64,000 nt of DNA, from the NCBI GenBank assembly GCA_050014835.1, contig JBEKCO010000003.1:1-64000 (forward strand). Direction: 5' to 3'. This document shows, in pieces, positions 17,027 through 25,067 of the stretch. This stretch comes from Bog-793 sp050014835 (GTDB taxonomy: Bacteria > Actinomycetota > Acidimicrobiia > Acidimicrobiales > Bog-793). Each line of letters begins with the position of its first letter. Positions within the stretch are counted from its first letter, which is position 1. A program made the position numbers and the translations under genes. The notes beneath the pieces were generated by a model. That model worked only from the letters and a program-made list of their open reading frames with translations. It ran no database searches and was not told the DNA's origin.

Positions 17027-18289
17027 TTGAATTGGCCGAAGTTAGCACCCCCGCGCGTGACCTGCTTGGGCTGCCTGAGCTTTGCGACGAGCCTTCACCA
17101 TCGCGCACACCGACCGCCGACCTTGCGTGTGCCTGATCGTCGGCACTGTGCGCTACTCCGACCTATCCGGCCAGCATCCCCGACGACAAGACCGTTGAGT
17201 GCCATCCTGGATCAGGTGCGAATACGCGGTGGAGGTCAGCCCCTCTTCAATCGGAGCTCGCGTCACTTGGGGACTCGCGATCGCGTCGGTCGTTTTCCCC
17301 GAGACGAGGCTTGGGGTCTGATCTCATCAGTTGCCCAACGCCTCTGGCCTGCTCTGCTGGGGGTGACGTTCCTACCCACTATTTTCTTTCTGCCCGCTTT
17401 CTTCCTGCTACACGGGGCAGCGCGCTGGGTCACAGTTGGTGCGGTAGCTATCTCTGGACCATGGATCGTCGCGCTCATCACGATTGTCATGAGCGGTGCA
17501 TCCGATCTCTTCATGGGCCTTGAATCGGAAGGTGACACTGCGGATGTTCTACGAAGTCTGCGGCACGACGGCTGGAAGTTGGCGAACGGCATCAAGATTC
17601 GGGGAAACCAAGACATCGACCATCTGGTTGTTGGTCCGGCCGGGCTCTTAGTGGTCGAGACGAAATGGAGTCGACATCGTTGGCCTCTCGGAAAAGACAG
17701 CGAACCGTTCATGCGGGATCGCTTGTCCGATGCCGTGGACCAGCTGCTTCGCAATCGTGAGGATGTCATTACTCAATTCGGCAAAGTCATCAACGGTGCG
17801 CCAGTTCGGCCAGTCTGCGTTGTTTGGTCGCCGGAAGATTCAGCTGGCGATGATCCCTGGGTCGATTTCGACGGCGCCCTCGTCGTTCGCGGACCCGCCC
17901 TCAGGTCGTGGCTGCGGACCTTGACTGACGTAGCACTCGACGAGCGCGGTATTGATCGAGTTTGGCAAGAGGTAACGCTCCACTACGCGCTACGCGACAA
18001 AAATGATCGCTCGCGCTCATATCGACCTCGCCGAACGATTATCAGGGTCGCCGTGGATTGGTTCCTGGCACCATTCCTCGGCTTCGTGTTGGCTTTTTAT
18101 GGATTGGTGGCCGTTGTCCGCCTTCATCAGTCATGGCTTGATATCGCCGGCCCCCTGGTCTTCACGGCAGTTGGTGTTGCGGTACGACGCGTCGCTTTTC
18201 TCCGTCGGGTCGCTGTCGGCTGGATCGTAGGCTCCGTCGGGTCCGTTTTGATTCTCCTGGCCTTTGTCATCCGCGACGTCGTCAGGTAA
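17027..18289 (+). CDS. Membrane protein with NERD nuclease-related domain
   Basis: This protein has up to 420 residues from the first in-frame start. The first 60 or so codons look non-coding in style, and a GTG at 17216 is a plausible later start. Two membrane segments near residues 105-160 (GVTFLPTIFFLPAFFLL and GAVAISGPWIVALITIVM) precede a NERD domain (about 170-300: GNQDIDHLVVGPAGLLVVETKW, with D...E-x-K as in restriction-like folds). Two or more membrane segments follow at the C-terminus. NERD proteins are common in mobile and defence contexts; the substrate is unknown. It is divergent from the ATPase gene. Confidence 0.7.
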   Translation: MNWPKLAPPRVTCLGCLSFATSLHHRAHRPPTLRVPDRRHCALLRPIRPASPTTRPLSAILDQVRIRGGGQPLFNRSSRHLGTRDRVGRFPRDEAWGLISSVAQRLWPALLGVTFLPTIFFLPAFFLLHGAARWVTVGAVAISGPWIVALITIVMSGASDLFMGLESEGDTADVLRSLRHDGWKLANGIKIRGNQDIDHLVVGPAGLLVVETKWSRHRWPLGKDSEPFMRDRLSDAVDQLLRNREDVITQFGKVINGAPVRPVCVVWSPEDSAGDDPWVDFDGALVVRGPALRSWLRTLTDVALDERGIDRVWQEVTLHYALRDKNDRSRSYRPRRTIIRVAVDWFLAPFLGFVLAFYGLVAVVRLHQSWLDIAGPLVFTAVGVAVRRVAFLRRVAVGWIVGSVGSVLILLAFVIRDVVR

Positions 18290-18410
18290 CTGGCCAGTGA
18301 TCCCTCAGCCCACGGACTCAAGCAGCGTCCCAAGTTGTTCCTCGAAGCCCCGTCGCAGGGGTGCCTCACATCGCCGGCTCGGCGGCCGCCGCGGGGGACG
18401 ATGAAGTCGG

Positions 18411-18671
18411 TTACTTGGTCGTTCTTCGGCGACCGGAAAACCAGACTCGCTGCTGATTTCGATCAACTCGGATGACCTGCCTACCGTTGTCGAGCCAGGC
18501 GCGTGCATGCACATGTGTTGTTGCTTTACTTCGATCGAGCCACCACGCGTCGTAAGTGAACGCCGACATCGGCAATGAGATTCCGAGACGTTCGATCTCG
18601 CTGAACGACATTTGGAGAGGGCCGTCGTCGGTGGAGCTGAGAAATTCATAGAGCGGGTCATACTTGGCCAC
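18411..18671 (-). CDS. Small DUF7662-like protein
   Basis: This 86-residue protein starts at GTG 18671 (V-A-K-Y-D-P-L). It matches the compact family with the pattern YDPLYEFL, an FSEIERLGI helix, an AWW pair and VHARAWLDNG followed by RVWFSG. Function is unknown. Members are often found near mobile elements. It is the last gene before the right end of the casposon and runs away from that end. The 120 bp between it and the NERD gene (18290-18410) hold nothing evident. Confidence 0.62.
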   Translation of the reverse strand: MAKYDPLYEFLSSTDDGPLQMSFSEIERLGISLPMSAFTYDAWWLDRSKATTHVHARAWLDNGRQVIRVDRNQQRVWFSGRRRTTK

Positions 18672-18729
18672 GCCCGAATCTTGACATGTGCGCCAGTCAA
18701 CTGGGTCGGCTGTACCCCATAACGATGGG

Positions 18730-18749
18730 CGGGCACCTTCTGGTGCCCG
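18730..18749. repeat. Subterminal hairpin near casposon right end
   Basis: CGGGCACC and GGTGCCCG form a perfect 8-bp stem around a TTCT loop, 43 bp inside the right inverted repeat. No matching hairpin is seen near the left end. It could be a protein-binding or structural site at the terminus, or chance in GC-rich DNA. Confidence 0.35.
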
Positions 18750-18791
18750 GAGCGTCAAGTGCTTGCTGTTGCGAGCGGCGCACCCCGCTCA

Positions 18792-18823
18792 CGGACGTTT
18801 CCGCGCGCCCTATCACCTATCCC
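18792..18823 (-). repeat. Casposon terminal inverted repeat, right
   Basis: The reverse complement begins GGGATAGGTGATAG and matches 28 of the 32 bases of 1676-1707. The mismatches are confined to positions 15 and 17-19 from the tip. It directly abuts the right copy of the 14-bp target duplication. Confidence 0.93.
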
Positions 18824-18837
18824 TGTATGGAGGTGCG
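18824..18837. repeat. Target-site duplication, right copy
   Basis: TGTATGGAGGTGCG is identical to 1662-1675. On the relaxase strand it encodes part of the DPHLHT motif, and the casposon begins exactly after the HLHT codons. Confidence 0.93.
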
Positions 18838-19306
18838 GATCCTCAGCGCGGCTCGTCCGGTGGAGGAACGACGCAGCAGCGAAACCGGGCGAGGCGACGG
18901 GCGCGCCGGAGCGGCGCACAGTCGCGGCGTGCCTCTCCAGGTACCCGAGGGCCCCGGCGACCGCACGCTCATGCGAGGCGCGCACCTGCTCCACGGTTTC
19001 CGGCCCGCCGAGGGCGTGGAGGACGCTTACGGACTTCGGTGCGGCAAAGGTGCAGTCGAAGGCCGCGACGGTGACCCGGCCATGGCGGGGATCGAGCGCC
19101 TCGCCGCTCGTCGGATCCACGCCGGCGAGCAGCATCGTCAGATTCGCGGCGTCGACGGTCCGGTCCGCGAGGCCGAGGCCCTCGGCGAGGATCCCCCACC
19201 AGACACCGTCGGGTTCGACGAGTCCCGGCCGATCGGGTGCCGCCGCCCGCGTCGACTCGAGGTAGTACGTCTCGCGTCCTCGCCGCACCTTCGCCACGCT
19301 CAGCAC
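18824..19306 (-). pseudogene. MobF/TrwC-type relaxase, N-terminal fragment (split by casposon)
   Basis: This is the 5' part of the interrupted relaxase, starting at GTG 19306 with the typical MLSVAKV opening and a catalytic Tyr pair (RETYYLE, residues 14-15). It includes the TFAAPKSVSVLHAL strand-turn of the relaxase fold and the first His of the triad (FLHRTSRAEDPHLHT). The casposon begins after codon 161. Read-through into the element would add about 22 foreign residues before a stop at 18755. Joined to the left fragment, it gives a single 698-codon frame. The nearby chromosomal regulators suggest the relaxase belonged to an integrated conjugative element or its remnant. Confidence 0.85.
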
Positions 19307-19395
19307 GCCGAGCGACCGTACGAGGGGGCGGTCGTCCGCGACCTACCGCCGCAGAAGCGGGGTCCACCCCCGAGGCGCCCCGACGGAAGGCGTCG

Positions 19396-20355
19396 CTACG
19401 ACGCGCCCCGGTAGCGGACGAGCGCGCGGCGGGCGACGTCGGCGGCGGCGCCGACGAGCTCGGGCGGGTCGACCACCTCGGCAGACGCGCCGAGCCGGAG
19501 AACGAGGCGGCCGACGAAGTACCCGTCGGCGACCATGATCGGAGCCACGACCCGGCCGTCGGGCAACGGCGTCGGCGGCGCCGCCACGAGCCGGTCAATG
19601 AGCACGTACGCGGACCGGTCGAAGGCGACGTGGGCGATGCGGGCATCCCCACCCCCCACGAACGCCCGGGTCCCGGTGAGCTCGGGCGGAAGCGATCTCG
19701 GCGTGACGGGTTCGCCGAGGCGACGGACGGCGGTGATCCGCGCCACCTGGAACCGTCGCCAGTCCCCGGCCAGGCCGCAGAAAGCGTCGAGGTAGAACCT
19801 GCCCTCGCGGGCGACGACGGCGTAGGGCTCGACCCGTCTCGCCGTCTCGTCGCCGCGCTTCGCCCCCAGGTAGTCGATCTCCACCGCTTCACCCGCCGCG
19901 GCGGCGGCGCGAACCGCTTCGAGGTTCTCGGGAGTGTCGAGCTCGACGGCCACGCGTTCGAGCCCGAGCGCGTTCCCGAGCTTGGCGAGGGCGGTGGCGA
20001 GCGGACCCTCCGCCTCGGCGCCCTCGACGTCAAGCATCGCCCGGGCGGCGGCGGCGAGCGCGAAGCCCTCGTCCGGCGTGAGACGTGCCGGACGCCGGAG
20101 GGCATCGAGCCCGAACGCGACGACACGCTCGTCGTCGACGATGAGCTCGAGCAGCGTGTCCGGCGTGTACGGGGGCAGCCCGCAGCAGGCGGCGAGCTCG
20201 AGCTCGCCGACGAGCGCCCGCTCGTCGAATCCGAAACGCGCCGCAAGCTCGGCGATCGAGCTCTCGCCGACGCGGGCGAGATAGCTGAGGACGGCGAGCA
20301 GCCGGCGCAACCGTGTCCCCGCGTCGAGCGGTTCGGGAGGGCGATCGACCGTCAC
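19396..20355 (-). CDS. pafC: WYL-domain regulator, PafC-like
   Basis: This 319-residue protein has an N-terminal winged helix (RLRRLLAVLSYLARVGESSIAELAARFGFDE) and a WYL domain in the second half (EIDYLGAKRGDETARRVEPYAVV, then FYLDAFCGLAGDWRRFQVARI), followed by a C-terminal WCX-like extension. In actinobacteria PafB and PafC form a regulator of the LexA-independent DNA-damage response and lie beside each other. Here the upstream pafB-like gene overlaps its start by 4 bp (ATGA). No proteasome or Pup ligase genes are in the window, so the name rests on domain order and pairing. Confidence 0.78.
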   Translation of the reverse strand: MTVDRPPEPLDAGTRLRRLLAVLSYLARVGESSIAELAARFGFDERALVGELELAACCGLPPYTPDTLLELIVDDERVVAFGLDALRRPARLTPDEGFALAAAARAMLDVEGAEAEGPLATALAKLGNALGLERVAVELDTPENLEAVRAAAAAGEAVEIDYLGAKRGDETARRVEPYAVVAREGRFYLDAFCGLAGDWRRFQVARITAVRRLGEPVTPRSLPPELTGTRAFVGGGDARIAHVAFDRSAYVLIDRLVAAPPTPLPDGRVVAPIMVADGYFVGRLVLRLGASAEVVDPPELVGAAADVARRALVRYRGAS

Positions 20356-21314
20356 GTCGTCTTCCCGGCTCGCGCCGCGGCCTCGAGGCGGCGAACAACG
20401 TTGCGGCGCATATCGGGAGGACCGATCACCTCGATCGCGTCACCAAAACCGAGCACCCACAACAAGAACGCCTCCTCGTCGCCGACGGGGAACACGAGGC
20501 GCACCGATCCGTCGTCGGCGCGGTCGCGCACCGCCGCCGTGCCGACGAGAGCGACGACCCCCGCGGCCTCGCGGGCGTCGACGGCGACCTCGACCTCGGT
20601 CCACTCCGGCTCAACCGGTCCATCCCGGCTCGGCTGGAACGGCACGAAGCGCAGCTCGTTCGCGGCGTCGAAGCCCTCGGGGCGCTCGTAGCCCCCGGGG
20701 GTTCCCGCGACCGGATCGCTTTCGAACCGGTCGACCCGGAAGCGGCGCAATCCCCCGGGGTCCGCCGCTTCGGCGTCCCGCCCGACGAGGTACCAGCTGC
20801 CGCCGCGGAAGACGAGCCCGTAGCCGTGAACCCGGCGGTCGCGTCCGTGGTAGGCGAAGGCCACCGGCGCCCGGTCCCGGATCGCCTGCTGGAGCAGCCC
20901 GAGCGCCGGGAGCGACGGGAGGACCGCGACGGGGGCGACATCTGCCGCCCCCTGGGAGCCGAGCTTGTGGAGGACCTCGTGGCCGGCCCCGCCCTCGAGG
21001 TGCACCGAGAGCAGCGCGAACGACAGCGCCGCTTCCTCCTCCGGCGTGAGACCGAGATCGGGCAGGTAGTACTGCTCGGGTAGGATGCGGTAACCGACCT
21101 GGTCGTCGCCGTCGACGCGCTCGACGGAGATCGGTATCCCGTTGTCGCGCAGGGTGCGTTTGTCGCGTTCGAATGCCTGGCGGAGCGCTCCCGGCGCGGC
21201 GGGGTAGCCGGCGACGGCGAGGCCGATCTCCCGCAACGACAAGGGACGGGGGGCGTCCAGCAGGGCCAAGACGAGGTTCGTGATCCGCTCGAGCCGGTTC
21301 AGCCTCGTCGACAT
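20352..21314 (-). CDS. pafB: WYL-domain regulator, PafB-like
   Basis: This 320-residue protein starts at ATG 21314. The N-terminal helix-turn-helix (TRLNRLERITNLVLALLDAPRPLSLREIG) is followed by a WYL region (APVAFAYHGRDRRVHGYGLVFRGGSWYLVGRD) and a C-terminal WCX-like domain. Single-stranded DNA is the reported signal sensed by the PafBC WYL domains. It is translationally coupled to the pafC-like gene. Its 5' end faces typA with about 100 bp between, which should hold both promoters. Confidence 0.78.
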   Translation of the reverse strand: MSTRLNRLERITNLVLALLDAPRPLSLREIGLAVAGYPAAPGALRQAFERDKRTLRDNGIPISVERVDGDDQVGYRILPEQYYLPDLGLTPEEEAALSFALLSVHLEGGAGHEVLHKLGSQGAADVAPVAVLPSLPALGLLQQAIRDRAPVAFAYHGRDRRVHGYGLVFRGGSWYLVGRDAEAADPGGLRRFRVDRFESDPVAGTPGGYERPEGFDAANELRFVPFQPSRDGPVEPEWTEVEVAVDAREAAGVVALVGTAAVRDRADDGSVRLVFPVGDEEAFLLWVLGFGDAIEVIGPPDMRRNVVRRLEAAARAGKTT

Positions 21315-21415
21315 GAACGCAATCTAAGCCCGGGGCCGGGTGCCGAGATACCGCTCAGCGGGATCGGGACCGGTGCACCGGGGGATGAACCGACGGGGCG
21401 TGACGGAACCGAACG

Positions 21416-23278
21416 ATGACGATGCGGACGAAGGACGAACTGCGCAACGTGGCGATCGTGGCCCACGTCGACCACGGCAAGACGACGCTCGTCGACGCGA
21501 TGCTCCACCAGACCGGCACGATCGCGTCCCACACCGCCGTCGTCGACCGGGTCCTCGACTCCCTCGATCTCGAGCGCGAGAAGGGGATCACGATCCTCGC
21601 CAAGCAGGCCTCCTTCCAGTTCGGGTCGCGCCGGCTGAACGTCGTCGACACCCCGGGACACGCCGATTTCGGCGGCGAGGTTGAGCGCGCGCTCGCGATG
21701 GTCGATGGCGCGATGCTCCTCGTCGACGCGTCCGACGGCCCCGGGCCCCAGACGCGGTTCGTGCTGCGCAAGGCCTTCGAGGCGGGCCTGCCGGTGGTGC
21801 CCATCGTGAACAAGGTCGACCGGCCGGACGCTCGGATCGCCGAGGTCGTCGACGAGACGATCGAGCTGTTCATCGAGCTCGAGGCGCCCGACGCGCAGTA
21901 CGACATCCCGTTCCTCTACGGCAGCGCACGCGACGGCTGGCTGACCCTCACCCAGCCCGCTGGCCCGGTCGCGACCCCGCCCGCGGGAGGGGATCTCGCC
22001 GTCCTCGTCGAGACGCTCTTCGCCCATCTCCCGCCACCGTCGTTCACGGACGGCGCCCCCCTCCAGGCGCTCGTCACGAACCTCGACGCCTCCCCGTACC
22101 TCGGCCGACTGGCAATTTGCCGCGTCGTCGAGGGCACGATCCACGACGGCGAGACCGTCGCGTGGTGCCGGCGGGACGGGATGGTCGAGCCGGTCCGCGT
22201 CACCGAGCTCCTCGTCCCGTCCGGCCTCGACCGGGTCCCGACCGAGTCGGCGGGACCAGGCGAGCTCATCGCGGTCGCGGGCATCGCCGAGATCACGGTC
22301 GGTGAAACGCTGGCAGCCGCCGACAACCCGCTCCCGCTCCCGCTCCTCGTCGTCGACGAACCGAGCCTGTCGATGACGGTCGGGGTGAACTCCTCGCCGC
22401 TCGCCGGACGGGACGGAACGAAGCTGACGGCGCGCCTGTTGCGCTCCCGACTCGAAGCCGAGGTGCTCGGCAACGTCGCCATCCGACTCGTCCCGACGGA
22501 GCGCTCGGACACCTTCGAGGTGCAGGGCCGTGGCGAGCTCGCCCTCGCCGTCCTCGTCGAGACGATGCGCCGGGAGGGATTCGAGCTCACCGTCGGCAAG
22601 CCCGAGGTGCTCACCCGAGTCGTCGGCGGCGTGCTCTGCGAACCGGTCGAGCGGTGCTCGATCGAAGTGCCCGAGGAGCACCTCGGCACCGTCACGCAGC
22701 TCATCGCACGGCGACGGGCGCGCGTCGAACACATCGTCCACCACGGCACGGGCTGGGTCCGACTCGAGGGGCTCGCCCCGTCCCGCGGGCTCATCGGGAT
22801 CCGCGGCGAGATGCTGACGCAGACGCGGGGTACCGCCCAGCTCCACCACTCCTTCGACCGCTACGAGCCGTGGCTGGGGGAGATCCGCCTACGCGTGAGC
22901 GGCAGCCTCGTCGCCGATCGCCGCGGCACCGCCACGGCCTTCGCAATCACGAACCTGTCCGAACGCGGCTCGATGTTCGTCGGCCCGGGCGAAGAGGTCT
23001 ACGAGGGCATGATCGTCGGTGAGAGCTCCCGCGGGGACGACATGGACGTGAACGTGACCAAGGAGAAGAAGCTGACGAACATGCGGTCTTCGACGTCGGA
23101 CGAGTTCGTCAAGCTCCCGCCGATCCGCCGGCTAACGCTCGAGCAGGCCCTCGAGCACGCCGCCGAGAGCGAATGCGTCGAGGTGACGCCCACGGCCGTC
23201 CGGCTCCGCAAGGCGGTGCTCTCCCAGCACGACCGGGCGCGCGGCCGCGGACGGGTTCGCCGGACCGCGAACGTCTGA
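21416..23278 (+). CDS. typA: Translational GTPase TypA/BipA
   Basis: This 620-residue GTPase of the EF-G family binds ribosomes and aids assembly and stress adaptation. G1 AHVDHGKTT, the switch region EREKGITILAKQ, G3 DTPGHADFGGEV and G4 NKVDRPDA are all present. Domain II and the C-terminal domain include the TypA-typical TRGTAQLHH and MFVGPGEEVYEGMIVGE segments. Length is normal. ATG at 21416 is followed two codons later by another ATG, and either could be used. Confidence 0.95.
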   Translation: MTMRTKDELRNVAIVAHVDHGKTTLVDAMLHQTGTIASHTAVVDRVLDSLDLEREKGITILAKQASFQFGSRRLNVVDTPGHADFGGEVERALAMVDGAMLLVDASDGPGPQTRFVLRKAFEAGLPVVPIVNKVDRPDARIAEVVDETIELFIELEAPDAQYDIPFLYGSARDGWLTLTQPAGPVATPPAGGDLAVLVETLFAHLPPPSFTDGAPLQALVTNLDASPYLGRLAICRVVEGTIHDGETVAWCRRDGMVEPVRVTELLVPSGLDRVPTESAGPGELIAVAGIAEITVGETLAAADNPLPLPLLVVDEPSLSMTVGVNSSPLAGRDGTKLTARLLRSRLEAEVLGNVAIRLVPTERSDTFEVQGRGELALAVLVETMRREGFELTVGKPEVLTRVVGGVLCEPVERCSIEVPEEHLGTVTQLIARRRARVEHIVHHGTGWVRLEGLAPSRGLIGIRGEMLTQTRGTAQLHHSFDRYEPWLGEIRLRVSGSLVADRRGTATAFAITNLSERGSMFVGPGEEVYEGMIVGESSRGDDMDVNVTKEKKLTNMRSSTSDEFVKLPPIRRLTLEQALEHAAESECVEVTPTAVRLRKAVLSQHDRARGRGRVRRTANV

Positions 23279-23308
23279 GCGGGACCGCCGAACGGGGGCC
23301 GGCGCGCT

Positions 23309-23800
23309 TCACGCGAGGGGCGGCAGGAATCGGGTAAAGCGTAGAGGCGGCTTGCTCAGGACGAAGGTGACGAGCACGCGGACGTCGCGGACGCGCACGA
23401 CGACGATCGCGAGCGGATCGTCGTGCCGGTCCGGCGGCCAGCCGAGCGCCACGCCGCTCGTCGAGAAGCTCCCCCAGTACGCGACGGCACAAACCGCTGA
23501 GCGTTGTCGTTGGAGCGCGGCAGGGATGGTGAACCTGAGACGCGGGCTCGTCTTCATGTCTCGGAGCGCCGCCGTGAGATCGCGCGAGCTCAGGTAGCGC
23601 ACGCCGGCGAAGTGCCCGGTGTCGTTGACCGCGGCGCGGGCGACGGCGAGAACGCGGAAGCACGGGCTCTCGTTGGGCCCGAGGGCGTTGCGAGGTGACG
23701 TGCACGCCGCAATCCCGAGCGACGCGACGACGGCGAGTGACGCCGCGGTGAGCCGCGCGCCTTTGCCGATTCGTGACGACCAGAGGATGCGCCTGCTCAT
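23309..23800 (-). CDS. Predicted lipoprotein, function unknown
   Basis: This 163-residue protein has a basic N-terminus, a hydrophobic stretch (AASLAVVASLGIAAC) and a lipobox-type IAAC at about residue 33, which predicts a lipid-anchored secreted protein. No domain is recognised in the mature part. Its start overlaps the stop of the upstream membrane-protein gene by 4 bp, so the two are expressed together. Confidence 0.6.
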   Translation of the reverse strand: MSRRILWSSRIGKGARLTAASLAVVASLGIAACTSPRNALGPNESPCFRVLAVARAAVNDTGHFAGVRYLSSRDLTAALRDMKTSPRLRFTIPAALQRQRSAVCAVAYWGSFSTSGVALGWPPDRHDDPLAIVVVRVRDVRVLVTFVLSKPPLRFTRFLPPLA

Positions 23801-24990
23801 ACACCCAGCTCCCCGGACACGCCCTTCACCTCACCAACGGTCGCGCGACCCCATTGCCCTGACAACCCACTTTCCACGCCGACCGGCTGGGAATCGGCCG
23901 CGGGGGCGGTCCACCGCCCGCTCCGACGCGCCACTCCGAGCCCGGCCCAGGTCAACCACCCGACCGGAAGGAAGCCCCAGAAGCTGACGATCCGGTAGGT
24001 GAGGACCGCGGCGACCGTCGACAACTCCGCCCCGCCGAACGCGACCAGCGCGATCGTGATGCTGCCCTCGACGACCCCGAGCCCGCCGGGCGTGATCGGG
24101 AGATTCGCGGCGAGCTGGCCGGCGCCGTAGGCGAGAAGCAGGCCACGCCACGGGACGGCGCCGCCGACGGCGAGGAACGCACACGCAAGACAGGCGCAGT
24201 CGAACACCCAGTTGCCGAGGGCGCCCGCGAGGGTGACCACGAGGTCCCGCCAGGTGAGCCGCAACCCCTCGAGCCGGGCAGCCCAAGCTGAGACGACGGC
24301 ACCGCCGGTACGCCTCGGCCGGCCGACGAGGCGACGCGTCAACCCGAACGCGTGGACAGCCACCCGCGCCAGCCAGCGGCGTTGGAACACGATGGCGTCG
24401 GCGACGACCGAGACGGCGAACACACCGAGGATGACCCAGACGAGGTCGTACGACGCGCCCTCGCTCGCCGCGAGGGCGATACCGGCGGTGGCGACGAGAC
24501 CGAGTGCTGCCGCGGCGCACACCAGCGTCGCAACGAGGACCCACGCGGCGAGGGTTTCGTCCGCGCCCCACCGCCGGTAGAAGCGATAGACGTAGATGCT
24601 CGAGAACGCCGGTCCCCCGGGAAGCGAGTCCGCGATCGCCGCGGAGGCCGCACTCAACGCGGCCATGGAACCGAGCCCCATTCGCACCCCGCCGACCTGG
24701 AGAAGACGCCTCTGCAACACGCCGAACGACACGAGTGACGCGATCTCGAAGGCGATCGCGAGACAGAGCCAGCCGACATCGAGGTGGGTGAGCTCGGCGG
24801 AGGCGCCGACGAGCTCGCCGCGCTGGCCGTTCAGGGCCCAGAACGCGAGGGCCGCGAGCCCGAGCCCGACGACGAAGCGCAACACCTGCCACGAGCGCGT
24901 GCGCGTGATCCGACGCAGCCGGGCCCTCCACGACACGCCGAAGCGTACCGTGGCCGCTCCTCTGGGCCACCGCTCCGTCCCCGCCGTCAC
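23797..24990 (-). CDS. Lysylphosphatidylglycerol synthase TM-region/UPF0104 membrane protein
   Basis: This 397-residue integral membrane protein has about eight hydrophobic segments. It carries the family's late motif AANLPITPGGLGVVEGSITIALVAFG, in which the PxxPGGxGxxE core is diagnostic of the YbhN/MprF flippase-like family. Members act as lipid flippases or as the membrane part of MprF. No catalytic synthase domain is attached. It is upstream of and coupled to the lipoprotein gene. The start at 24990 is the first in frame; downstream starts are possible. Confidence 0.75.
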   Translation of the reverse strand: MTAGTERWPRGAATVRFGVSWRARLRRITRTRSWQVLRFVVGLGLAALAFWALNGQRGELVGASAELTHLDVGWLCLAIAFEIASLVSFGVLQRRLLQVGGVRMGLGSMAALSAASAAIADSLPGGPAFSSIYVYRFYRRWGADETLAAWVLVATLVCAAAALGLVATAGIALAASEGASYDLVWVILGVFAVSVVADAIVFQRRWLARVAVHAFGLTRRLVGRPRRTGGAVVSAWAARLEGLRLTWRDLVVTLAGALGNWVFDCACLACAFLAVGGAVPWRGLLLAYGAGQLAANLPITPGGLGVVEGSITIALVAFGGAELSTVAAVLTYRIVSFWGFLPVGWLTWAGLGVARRSGRWTAPAADSQPVGVESGLSGQWGRATVGEVKGVSGELGV

Positions 24991-25067
24991 GAGAGCCTCC
25001 CCTGCCGGTCACCAGCCCGCGCGGACCTCGCGGAAGACTCGACTGACGGCTCTGCCGACATCTTCGT

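Larger units (their letters stand above)
1676..18823. mobile_element. Casposon: Cas1 + family-B DNA polymerase transposon with defence cargo
   Basis: The element is a 17,148-bp unit bounded by 32-bp inverted repeats and a perfect 14-bp target duplication. It encodes the diagnostic casposon pair, a solo Cas1 (9199-10758) and a PolB (4067-7027), plus HNH and helix-turn-helix proteins. No cas2, effector genes or repeat array are present. The gene order from the left end is HEPN protein, PD-(D/E)XK nuclease, [PolB, HNH, HTH, HTH] leftward, [MerR-like, Cas1] rightward, EVE protein, restriction endonuclease, XRE regulator, methylase, specificity subunit, TOPRIM protein, ATPase, NERD protein and DUF7662-like protein. 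It interrupts a MobF relaxase gene in frame-perfect fashion. The intact ends, intact core genes and unmutated duplication suggest recent, possibly still active, insertion. Casposons are known mainly from archaea and a few bacteria. Assignment to a described casposon family needs a phylogeny. Confidence 0.94.

Noticed and set aside
9199..18823. CRISPR-Cas locus because of Cas1
   Set aside because: No cas2, effector genes or repeat-spacer array is visible, and the Cas1 sits with PolB between inverted repeats.
18755..18837. Read-through end of the relaxase fragment as a real C-terminus
   Set aside because: These codons after HLHT are the inverted repeat and inner casposon DNA; similarity to relaxases ends exactly at the duplication.
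21299..22849. Long minus-strand open frame opposite typA
   Set aside because: It is an antisense shadow of the GTPase gene in GC-rich DNA, with no motif of its own.
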